This document shows, piece by piece, positions 7,451 through 13,912 of a DNA stretch of 64,000 bases (position 1 is its first letter; each line of letters opens with the position of its first letter). The notes under the pieces were generated by a model. It did not search any database and was not told the DNA's origin. It worked only from the letters and a program-made list of their open reading frames with translations. The stretch is from Burkholderia glumae LMG 2196 = ATCC 33617 (GTDB lineage: Bacteria > Pseudomonadota > Gammaproteobacteria > Burkholderiales > Burkholderiaceae): NCBI RefSeq assembly GCF_000960995.1, contig NZ_CP009435.1:310001-374000 (forward strand), in the 5' to 3' direction. The translations under genes and the position numbers were made by a program.

Positions 7451-9433
7451 ATGAGCCACTTTGACGAGCTACCGCGTCGTGACGGTAATCACGAGATCGA
7501 AGACGAGGCGATTGCCGCCTTCCAGATGCGGCTCACCGATAGTGGCGCTTTCATCCTTCAGGCGCAGGACCGCAAGGACTACGGAACGGACTGTCAGATC
7601 GAGGTGGTGGCTGATGGGCATGCCACCAACGCCCGGGTACACGTCCAGCTAAAGGGCACTGAGAGTGCGTTGAACGCTGACGGCTCGCTCAGTGTCGAAG
7701 TTCGCCGCACGAACCTCAACTATCTGCTTATGCAGCCCTATAGCGTTTACGTTGCCTATCACGCACCGACAGGTTCCTTACGCATTCGCACGGCAGAAAG
7801 TGTTGCCCGTCAATATGAGCATAGCGGGAAAAACTGGACCGACCAGCGGTCGCTGACTGTCTCTTTCGTTGAGGAGCTGTCGATTGAGCGCCTTGGCCGG
7901 CTCGCGGCTCTTGCCCGTGCCGGGGCAAAGTCATCACGCGATCGGCGCGTAGGCCAAGTCGGGGTGGCCGCCGCCGACCTATCCAATCACGTTCTGGGGT
8001 CGCCGCGTGATATTCACGTTCCCCAGGAGACTGCCCTGGCGCGCGAGCTTCTCGTACAACTCTACGAGAAGAACGCCGACGAGGAGATTAGCGCCGGCTT
8101 CGCCAAGTTCGCGGCCGTTTTCGGCGTTGGCAGTGACGAAATGGGCGTTTGCTACATGGCCGAAATCAACCTCGGCATGGATGGCATGAGCCGGCACCCA
8201 GAGAGGATCGAGGAAGCCATCAGTTTTTTTCGGATCAGGCTTGCAGATGATCGTTATCAAATCGGCGACCTGCACTACACGATCGGAAACGCCTTCCATG
8301 CTCTCGGTAACGAGCAAGAAGCAAAGCGAGCTTTCGAAGCCGCGCTCGCCGATCCTGCGCTCGCTGCCACTTCCGAACTAGCAGCTCAGATCCACAAAAA
8401 CCTCGGCTCCAGTTGCGCCGTGCTTGGCGACGACGGGCAGGCGGTGGCTCACTACCGCGAAGCTTTGCGGTTGAATCCCGATCTTGCGGAGGCCCACAAC
8501 TCCCTGGGCACCCACTACGTTCGTTTGGGCAAGTACGAGGACGCTTTGCGTCATCTCGACCAAGTCGTCTTCTCGGATCAAAAGCAGGGCAGGACTTCTG
8601 CGGTCGTCGGCTGGCGCGTCAACGTTCTTTTCAATCTCGGCGACGGCCGTGCTGCGTTTCGCGAGATCAACGGCCTGGTAGCTCAGGCTGACCGCTTCCG
8701 TTGGATTTGGCCGTGGTGTTCCCGTCTGGTCACGGCCTTCGGACGCGCGAATGTGGACAACGCCCGTCAGGCGTTGCCCTTCTGGCAACGCTACGTGAGG
8801 GCGAACCCTGAGGATCCCGCCGGAAATTGGGAACTTCTCATGACGACGTTCTATCTGCGCGGCCGAGGAGAGGATGTCTCGAAAACCTATAGTGAATTCC
8901 GCGAGGAATTCGATAGGCACATCGCCCACATCGACCCCGACGATGCCGCGCTGCCTTGGGATCGTCTGGGCCACTGGGCGCAGGACGACCAAGACTGGGC
9001 GGAGGCGGAGCGCTGCTTTCGCAAGGCGTATGAATTGGCGGGCGGCGAATACGGCTATTGCATGGCGATTGCCCTCATGGAATTGGGGAGGTTCGATGAG
9101 AGCGTGCCGCTCCTGCTGGAACAGGCTCAGACCATTCAACCGGATGCCAAGAGCTGGTTTCAGCTGGCTGCAGCTTACGCCTCCCTTAGCAGGTGGTCAG
9201 AGGCGATTGACGCCTACGAGAGGACGCTTGGGCTCGACCCAGACGATGCTGTGGCGATGTTCGACCTTGGCGGCGCCCACTGGAATAGTGGCGATGCAGC
9301 GACGGCGCTGGACATTTGGACGGCTGCGATAGAACGTTTCCCTACCCATGAACTCAGCGCCAAGCTTGAGCGCGATTTCCCGTCGTTGTTTAGTGATCCG
9401 GATACCGGCCAACCCGCCGATGGCACTCGGTAG
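7451..9433 (+). CDS. DUF4365 (nuclease-like) domain fused to TPR repeats
   Basis: A 660-residue protein starting MSHFDELPRRDGNHEIEDEA. Residues about 12-150 match DUF4365, a predicted PD-(D/E)XK-fold nuclease domain: an early Glu-rich helix (HEIEDEAIAAFQMRL), RKDYGTDCQIEV with D47 and E51, and VHVQLKGTE with Q66-x-K68 as the (E/Q)xK half-motif. From about residue 270 it carries repeated TPR units: YTIGNAFHALGNEQEAKRAF, HYREALRLNPDLAEAHNSLG, CFRKAYELAGGEYGY, AIDAYERTLGLDPDDAVAMF. DUF4365 domains recur in bacterial defence islands, and TPRs usually bind partners or peptides. Putative defence effector-sensor fusion; function not shown. No clear ribosome site precedes the ATG, and the next upstream gene is divergent. 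Confidence 0.82.
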   Translation: MSHFDELPRRDGNHEIEDEAIAAFQMRLTDSGAFILQAQDRKDYGTDCQIEVVADGHATNARVHVQLKGTESALNADGSLSVEVRRTNLNYLLMQPYSVYVAYHAPTGSLRIRTAESVARQYEHSGKNWTDQRSLTVSFVEELSIERLGRLAALARAGAKSSRDRRVGQVGVAAADLSNHVLGSPRDIHVPQETALARELLVQLYEKNADEEISAGFAKFAAVFGVGSDEMGVCYMAEINLGMDGMSRHPERIEEAISFFRIRLADDRYQIGDLHYTIGNAFHALGNEQEAKRAFEAALADPALAATSELAAQIHKNLGSSCAVLGDDGQAVAHYREALRLNPDLAEAHNSLGTHYVRLGKYEDALRHLDQVVFSDQKQGRTSAVVGWRVNVLFNLGDGRAAFREINGLVAQADRFRWIWPWCSRLVTAFGRANVDNARQALPFWQRYVRANPEDPAGNWELLMTTFYLRGRGEDVSKTYSEFREEFDRHIAHIDPDDAALPWDRLGHWAQDDQDWAEAERCFRKAYELAGGEYGYCMAIALMELGRFDESVPLLLEQAQTIQPDAKSWFQLAAAYASLSRWSEAIDAYERTLGLDPDDAVAMFDLGGAHWNSGDAATALDIWTAAIERFPTHELSAKLERDFPSLFSDPDTGQPADGTR

Positions 9434-9489
9434 AGGTTCGGGTCTGTCCCAGCGACCGACCGGAAGGCAATCGGCCACCAATCAAATGC

Positions 9490-9566
9490 GCCTGTCCAAA
9501 ACCGATCCCTTGCGGACAGGGGCATTTTGCCCTGTCCGTAAATAAGGGTTGAAATGTTTTGGACAT
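9490..9566. repeat. Nested inverted repeats upstream of the serine recombinase (res-like)
   Basis: The outer arms TGTCCAAAAC (9493-9502) and GTTTTGGACA (9556-9565) are exact inverted copies. The inner arms CGGACAGGG and CCCTGTCCG (about 9513-9537) are also exact, with CCCTT/AAGGG pairing between the two. Resolvase and invertase genes of the Tn3/Pin type usually have their dyad-containing crossover sites directly upstream, so this is a candidate res or inversion half-site. It could also act as a terminator for the DUF4365-TPR gene. Confidence 0.5.
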
Positions 9567-9611
9567 CGCCTTACATTCGGACGTCCATTTCGTACAGATT
9601 GAGTGCCCGAT

Positions 9612-10187
9612 ATGTCCCGAACCTTTGCCTATGCCCGTGTCAGTACGTCCGACCAGACCACCGCGAACCAGTTACGAGAGATTGAGGCGGCCGGCTTCTC
9701 GGTCGACAAGCGCCGTGTTGTGTCGGAAAGCATTTCGGGGAGCGTAAGCGCCGATCAGCGGCCGGGGTTTGCGCAGTTGCTCGTCAAGATGGAAGAAGGC
9801 GACGTGTTGATCGTGACGAAGCTCGACCGACTCGGCCGCAATGCGATGGACGTGCGGGCCACGGTCGAGGGATTGGCCGAACGCGGTATCCGGGTTCATT
9901 GTCTCGCCCTGGGCGGCGTCGATCTGACTAGCGCGGCCGGCCGGATGACGATGCAGGTATTGAACGCGGTGGCCGAATTCGAGCGGGATCTGTTGATTGA
10001 GCGCACGCACGCTGGTATCGCTCGCGCGAAGGCGGAAGGCAAGGCGATGGGGCGGCCGTCCGCCCTGTCAAACGAGCAGCGGGCGGACGTGCTGCGCGAG
10101 TTGGACGCGGGGGCAAGCGTGGCCGCGCTTGCTCGGCGATTTGGCACGAGCCGCCAGACGATCATGCGGGTACGCGACGCAGCCTAA
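9612..10187 (+). CDS. Serine recombinase (resolvase/invertase family)
   Basis: A 191-residue small serine recombinase. The N-terminal catalytic domain has YARVSTSDQ with nucleophile Ser11 and Arg9, then GDVLIVTKLDRLGRN and ALGGVDLTSAAGRMTMQVLN with the conserved active-site arginines, then AEFERDLLIERTHAGIARAK. A C-terminal helix-turn-helix follows (ASVAALARRFGTSRQTIMRV). Length and order fit Tn3-type resolvases and Pin-type invertases. The ATG at 9612 is preferred over the GTG at 9603, though neither has a strong ribosome site. No Tn3 transposase is present, so it is probably a domesticated or island-maintenance recombinase. An IS element abuts its stop codon. Confidence 0.92.
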   Translation: MSRTFAYARVSTSDQTTANQLREIEAAGFSVDKRRVVSESISGSVSADQRPGFAQLLVKMEEGDVLIVTKLDRLGRNAMDVRATVEGLAERGIRVHCLALGGVDLTSAAGRMTMQVLNAVAEFERDLLIERTHAGIARAKAEGKAMGRPSALSNEQRADVLRELDAGASVAALARRFGTSRQTIMRVRDAA

Positions 10188-11101
10188 GAGGCCAGTTCAA
10201 AAACTCCCGAGAGGGGCTGTTTACTTCCTCGGCAAGCTGTTAACCTTGGGCATCAGAACAACGGAAGTCCAAGGATGGAAGCGCCAATCATTGACGACGA
10301 ACTGTGGATACTGATCGAACCATTGCTGCCACCTGCGAAGCTTCGAGCGAAGAGCGATCCTGGTCGCCCGCGCGTGTCCGACCGTGCGGCTCTCAACGGC
10401 ATCCTGTTCGTGTTCAAAACGGGAATTCGTTGGAACCACTTGCCGACTCGTCTGGGCTTTGGCTCGGGCGCCACATGCTGGCGGCGATTGAGCGACTGGC
10501 AAAAGGCTGGTGTATGGGACCAACTGCACGAGTTGCTTCTCGACAAGTTGCGTGCGGCCGGCCAAATCGATCTGTCATACGCTGCGGTCGATTCGTCGTC
10601 CGTGCGCGCCGTTGGGGCGGGCGAAAAACTGGCCCGAACCCCACCGATCGCGCGCGACCCGGTTCCAAGCACCACGTCCTCGTAGACGCCAACGGCGTTC
10701 CTCTCGTTGCGATCCTGACTGGCGCGAACACCAACGACGTCACGCAGTTGCTGCCGCTCGTTGATGCGATTCCACCCATTCGCGGCGTTCGTGGCCGACC
10801 GCTTCAGAAGCCCGGCGTCGTCTACGCCGATCGTGGCTACGATTCCACCCGACATCGTCGCGCGTTGCGCGAACGCGGTATCAAGCCCGTGATCGCCAAG
10901 CGCCGGACCGAGCATGGCAGTGGTCTGGGCAAGTATCGTTGGGTAGTCGAACGTACGCATTCCTGGCTCCACAATTTCCGTCGCCTACGCACTCGCTTCG
11001 AGCGACGTGCCTACATTCACGAAGCATTCCTCAAACTTGGCTGCTCGCTCATCTGTTGGAACATCTTCAGACGAGCTGAGCAGGGTTTTTGAACTGGCCT
11101 C
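10188..11101 (+). mobile_element. IS5-family element (IS427-like), 914 bp, intact ends
   Basis: The terminal inverted repeats begin GAGGCCAGTTCAAAAAC at both ends, about 17 matching bases. The element is flanked by a 3-bp direct repeat TAA (10185-10187 and 11102-11104), the expected short duplication. The left TAA is the stop codon of the serine recombinase. It contains a two-frame DDE transposase. Ends and duplication are complete, suggesting recent insertion. Confidence 0.9.
10275..11092 (+). CDS. IS5-type DDE transposase, two overlapping frames joined by -1 frameshift
   Basis: The first frame (10275 to 10685) encodes the N-terminal part (MEAPIIDDELWILIEPLLPP, TGIRWNHLPTRLGFGSGATC, YAAVDSSSVRA, carrying the first catalytic Asp). 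The second frame, open from 10304 to 11092, supplies the rest from about 10626 (KTGPNPTDRARPGSKHHVLV, VYADRGYDST with the second Asp, YRWVVERTHSWL with the Glu). The frames join at an A5 run in GGCGAAAAACTGG near 10621-10632, the usual place for programmed -1 frameshifting in IS427-group elements. The stop codon lies inside the right terminal repeat. The complete DDE triad suggests an active enzyme if frameshifting occurs. Confidence 0.88.
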
Positions 11102-11104
11102 TAA

Positions 11105-11527
11105 GCGGCGCGCGTCGTTCAACTCACGCCCTGCTAGAGCCCGGCTCAGCGGACCAAGCAGACAGGTTGTCTGGCTCAGTTCGGCCAGTTTGAGACATTC
11201 GCGTAGACTGCTTGAATCGCTCGATTTCCGGCTGGTCATTGACGGCTACCTCGTGGAACGGCAATATGGTCGGCATGAACTTCAACGCGCTCCAATCCAT
11301 GATGTGCACCATGACAGCCTATGGCGAGTCGTGGGAGACGTGACGTTCATACATCGCACACACATTTCCTCTACGGCCCCGCCATCATGACGGGGCCGTG
11401 TCTTTTCAGTCGCTCCGGATTGCATTGGCTCAAACAGGAGTGATTGCATGCATGACAGAGTAGGTATTTCCGTACCCGGAGCCTTTGCAGGCGTGTCAAC
11501 TCGATCGCTCGAGCCGAGGAGAGTGAC
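11105..11527. other. Intergenic remnant region after the IS
   Basis: No gene I can support in 420 bases. A 25-codon rightward frame (about 11265-11342, MVGMNFNALQSMMCTMTAYG) precedes a good terminator and could be a gene remnant or small peptide, but it has no ribosome site or homology I recognise. The last 60 bases hold the GAGGAGAG ribosome site of the next gene. Confidence 0.4.
11373..11405 (+). terminator. Rho-independent terminator
   Basis: Perfect 9-bp stem ACGGCCCCG/CGGGGCCGT (11373-11381 with 11391-11399) followed by TCTTTTC. It closes rightward transcription from the recombinase/IS side before the GNAT gene. Confidence 0.75.
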
Positions 11528-12001
11528 ATGCTGACGATACGAAAAGCGGGTTGCGATGACGCCGTCGACGCATGGGATATACGTAAAACTTCAGTGCATG
11601 CTGCATGCGCTGAGCATTATTCGGAGGCCGCTCTGTCCGGATGGGTCGATGGTGTGCTCACCGATAAATGGGTGAGCGTCGTCGCACGTGACTTCTACGT
11701 TGCCATCGATGAAGAACTGGTTGTTGGCACAGGCATGCTTACAGTCGAGAACGGGCAGGTCGACGCAATCTTCGTCCGTCCATCCCATATGGGCCGTGGT
11801 ATTGGCCGCACGATGCTGCGCTTTCTCGAGGCGTTGGCCGCCGAACATGGCCTGGTCGAAATGCGCCTCGATGCAACGCTGAATGCAGCGCCGTTCTATC
11901 GTAGTTGCGGTTGGACGGGCGACTCGATTTCGACATATCGAACTTCGCGTGGATTGGAATTGGCGTGCGTGCCGATGAGTAAGTACATCGCTCTCGCGTA
12001 G
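11528..12001 (+). CDS. GNAT-family N-acetyltransferase
   Basis: A 157-residue acetyltransferase of the GCN5 superfamily, substrate unknown. Motif A, which binds acetyl-CoA pyrophosphate, is seen as VDAIFVRPSHMGRGIGRTML (R/Q-x-x-G-x-G), followed by the helix LRFLEALAAEHG and motif B with LDATLNAAPFYRSCGW (the usual N-x-x-A-x-x-F-Y). A GAGGAGAG ribosome site sits 6 bases before the ATG. It is the last cargo gene of the island and stands alone between a terminator upstream and an 850-base non-coding end region. Confidence 0.9.
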   Translation: MLTIRKAGCDDAVDAWDIRKTSVHAACAEHYSEAALSGWVDGVLTDKWVSVVARDFYVAIDEELVVGTGMLTVENGQVDAIFVRPSHMGRGIGRTMLRFLEALAAEHGLVEMRLDATLNAAPFYRSCGWTGDSISTYRTSRGLELACVPMSKYIALA

Positions 12002-12130
12002 GTGCATCCCGTGCCGATTGCTGTCGCCAGCAGTCGGCAAAATGGCGACGTTGAAGGACCGTAACCGGGAGCTCCGTGAGTCTGCTCCGGGTCGATCACG
12101 GCCCTTGATGAGGTGACGTCCACGCAATCT

Positions 12131-12167
12131 CAGACCTGATCTGCCTCCGACTGAGAGATCAGGTCTG
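12131..12167. terminator. Perfect 12-bp hairpin
   Basis: CAGACCTGATCT (12131-12142) pairs with AGATCAGGTCTG (12156-12167) around a 13-base loop. There is no T-run, so it may be a Rho-type stem, an operator or a barrier between the GNAT gene and the island end. Confidence 0.5.
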
Positions 12168-12255
12168 GACTTGCACATCTCAGCCCCCGAATCACCAATC
12201 TTGTCGCGATTATGCCGCGCTTGCTCGTGCCAATCACTGACGTGATGCGACGGTT

Positions 12256-12268
12256 GCAAAGTAACTTT
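12256..12268. repeat. Second copy of the alpA palindrome arm
   Basis: GCAAAGTAACTTT is identical to part of the 32-bp palindrome at 4606-4637. P4 Vis binds both its promoter and attP, so a shared site here would fit an excisionase site. Could also be chance. Confidence 0.35.
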
Positions 12269-12383
12269 CTAGCGTGACGGCGGCTCGGGGGCGTGGGCGC
12301 GCGGGGCGTTCTTTGCGCGCAGCGTTCCAGAAGGCAGGGCAACTCTCAACGTCGTCGTACGGGCCCCATGGCTAAGCAGCCTG

Positions 12384-12497
12384 TCTCCAACTTTATCTCC
12401 AAGAAAATGTGTACTTTGGAGATAGATTTGGAGATAACCACAGCCTTACCAGACAAGGCTTACAGGCCGATACAACCGTCTATCTCCAAATCTCCAA
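12384..12497. repeat. Six-copy TCTCCAA array (candidate integrase arm sites)
   Basis: TCTCCAA occurs at 12384-12390, 12396-12402, 12483-12489 and 12491-12497, and in inverted orientation at 12416-12422 and 12428-12434. Copies are paired with spacings of 12, 12 and 8 bases. Clustered short repeats of this type beside an island end are typical of tyrosine-integrase arm-type or excisionase sites. Confidence 0.5.
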
Positions 12498-12755
12498 ATA
12501 TTTTTGCTTCCGGCGGCACAGCAACGTTCCGCACGGCACGGGCCTTCGACTGATCGAGCCTACGCCGATACGCCCGTCGGTATCTTCTGAACGACCTCGC
12601 CCGAACGGCACACGCAGCAGAGCGATATGAATTCTGCGGCTGCCAGAAGCGCGGGGGGCAACTCTGGGGGCAACTCAGCAACACCCAACAAGCAATGCCC
12701 TTACACTGCGGGCATCACAGAGAATTATTTCATTCCGGCCCTGACCATGACATAG

Positions 12756-12774
12756 TTCCGGGAAATTCCCGGAA
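12756..12774. repeat. 9-1-9 palindrome at the island/core junction
   Basis: TTCCGGGAA-A-TTCCCGGAA lies just before the core terminator and rsuA. Possible core-type recombination site or operator; role not known. Confidence 0.4.
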
Positions 12775-12780
12775 GTCCCA

Positions 12781-12815
12781 AAACCCGCGACAGCACAACG
12801 CTTCGCGGGTTTTTT
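12781..12815 (+). terminator. Rho-independent terminator before rsuA
   Basis: Stem AAACCCGCG/CGCGGGTTT (12781-12789 with 12804-12812) followed by TTT. It insulates rsuA from island transcription. Confidence 0.75.
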
Positions 12816-12833
12816 CATGTCCTTCGCCCTTGC

Positions 12834-12839
12834 TACAAT
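12834..12839 (+). promoter_or_regulatory. -10 element of rsuA
   Basis: TACAAT lies 9 bases before the rsuA ATG at 12849, with a poor -35 (TTTTTC) 17 bases upstream. The transcript would be almost leaderless. Confidence 0.35.
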
Positions 12840-12848
12840 GCGCGCGCC

Positions 12849-13568
12849 ATGAACCTCGAAACCATCCTCTTTTCGCAGGGCTTCGGCTCGCGCCGCCAAT
12901 GCCGCGCGCTCGTCGCCGCGGGACGCGTCGCGATCGGCGGCGCGATCTGCGACGATCCCGAGCAGTCCTTTCCCACCGACGGCCTCGAATTCGACGTCGA
13001 CGGCACGCGCTGGCTCTACCGACAGCACGCCTACCTCGTGCTGAACAAGCCGGCCGGCTACGAATGCTCGCGCGAGCCGCAGCACCACGAAAGCGTGTTC
13101 GCGCTGCTGCCGCCGCAGCTCGCCACCCGCGGCGTGCAATGCGTGGGCCGGCTCGACCAGGACACCACGGGTCTGCTGCTGCTATCCGACGACGGCCAGT
13201 TCGTGCATGCCTACACCTCGCCGAAACGCAAGGTCCCGAAGACCTATCTCGCCACCCTCAAGCATCCGCTCGACGCCGCGCAACTGACCGCGCTGCGCGA
13301 CGGCGTACTGCTGCACGGCGAACCGAAGCCGATCGCCGCGCTCGACGCGCAGGCGCGCGGCACGCACCAGCTCGAAATGACCGTGCAGGAAGGGAAATAC
13401 CATCAGGTGAAGCGGATGATCGCCGCCGCGGGCAACCGCTGCGAGCAATTGCACCGCGAGCGGATCGGCGGCTTCGCGCTGCCGGCCGACGCGCTGCCGC
13501 CCGGTGCCTGGCGCTGGCTAGACGAGGCCGACCTCGCCTCGTTGCGTGCCGCCGCGCCGGCACGCTGA
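12849..13568 (+). CDS. rsuA: 16S rRNA pseudouridine synthase RsuA family
   Basis: A 239-residue pseudouridine synthase likely acting on 16S rRNA U516. An N-terminal S4 RNA-binding domain (residues 1-60, ILFSQGFGSRRQCRALVAAG) is followed by the RsuA/RluB/E/F catalytic domain with the active-site aspartate D104 in GRLDQDTTGLLLL, the KVPKTYLATL strand, and the C-terminal EGKYHQVKRMIAAAGNRCEQ motif typical of this subfamily. It is the first core gene after the island and has its own terminator-insulated promoter. Separation from RluB/RluE-type enzymes rests on the N-terminal S4 domain and length. Confidence 0.92.
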   Translation: MNLETILFSQGFGSRRQCRALVAAGRVAIGGAICDDPEQSFPTDGLEFDVDGTRWLYRQHAYLVLNKPAGYECSREPQHHESVFALLPPQLATRGVQCVGRLDQDTTGLLLLSDDGQFVHAYTSPKRKVPKTYLATLKHPLDAAQLTALRDGVLLHGEPKPIAALDAQARGTHQLEMTVQEGKYHQVKRMIAAAGNRCEQLHRERIGGFALPADALPPGAWRWLDEADLASLRAAAPAR

Positions 13569-13726
13569 ACGCGCCTACCCCGGCACCGCGCGCGCGTCGA
13601 TCCGCACAATCCCCGCCGTTGCGCCCACGCACGGCGCGCTGCGGCGCAATGTGGAACTCCGCTGCGCCCTCGCTATACTCGAATCACAACGACATCAAGA
13701 GTCGGTATGGTTCAAGGGGGAAGATC

Positions 13727-13912
13727 ATGGTCGACACCGCGTTTGCCCTTTCGCCCGTCATGCTCACGTTCGCCCTCGTCGGCGCCGCGCTGATCGGCGG
13801 CCTGCTGGCCATGATGCACCGCAGGCGAACCTACCATCCGAACCCGATCGGCGCGATGCTCGGCGCCCTGCTCTGCTTCCTGCTGATCGAGGCGCTGCCC
13901 GCCCTTACCTGA
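13727..13912 (+). CDS. Small two-helix membrane protein, unknown function
   Basis: A 61-residue protein starting MVDTAFALSPVMLTFALVGA. Two hydrophobic segments (residues about 8-29 and 41-59) are separated by a basic turn HRRRTYHPNP, so it should be a helical hairpin in the inner membrane with a cytoplasmic loop. An AAGGGGGAAG ribosome site precedes the ATG. Its 3' end overlaps the convergent epimerase-like gene by 8 bases. No family recognised. Confidence 0.7.
   Translation: MVDTAFALSPVMLTFALVGAALIGGLLAMMHRRRTYHPNPIGAMLGALLCFLLIEALPALT

Larger units (their letters stand above)
1..12780. mobile_element. P4-like satellite / genomic island, right-hand portion
   Basis: The segment combines a leftward AlpA-small genes-primase block with accessory cargo (OLD nuclease, DUF4365-TPR, serine recombinase, IS, GNAT) and ends where core genes start at rsuA. 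Its base composition is lower and more variable in GC than the flanking core, notably at 4.5-7.4 kb and 12.2-12.5 kb. The AlpA, CI-like RNA, Toprim-DUF927 order matches the early region of satellite phage P4 and related islands. The left end and any integrase lie outside the window. The right end is placed only roughly, near the repeats at 12.38-12.78 kb, because no attL copy is available for comparison. Confidence 0.8.
12002..12848. other. Right-end region of the island, non-coding
   Basis: No convincing gene in about 850 bases. It contains a perfect 12-bp hairpin (12131-12167), a copy of the alpA palindrome arm (12256-12268), six TCTCCAA motifs (12384-12497), two direct copies of GGGGGCAACTC (12654-12676), a 9-1-9 palindrome (12756-12774) and a terminator (12781-12815). 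Together these look like an attachment-site region and the island/core junction. No tRNA 3' end could be recognised as a target. Confidence 0.6.

Noticed and set aside
5146..9433. Complete Gabija or other named defence system
   Set aside because: The OLD nuclease lacks an adjacent UvrD-type helicase, and the DUF4365-TPR protein is not a known Gabija partner, so no named system is claimed.
12641..12815. tRNA or tmRNA 3' end as island target
   Set aside because: Searched by eye for a T-arm consensus (GGTTCGA) and CCA end; none found.
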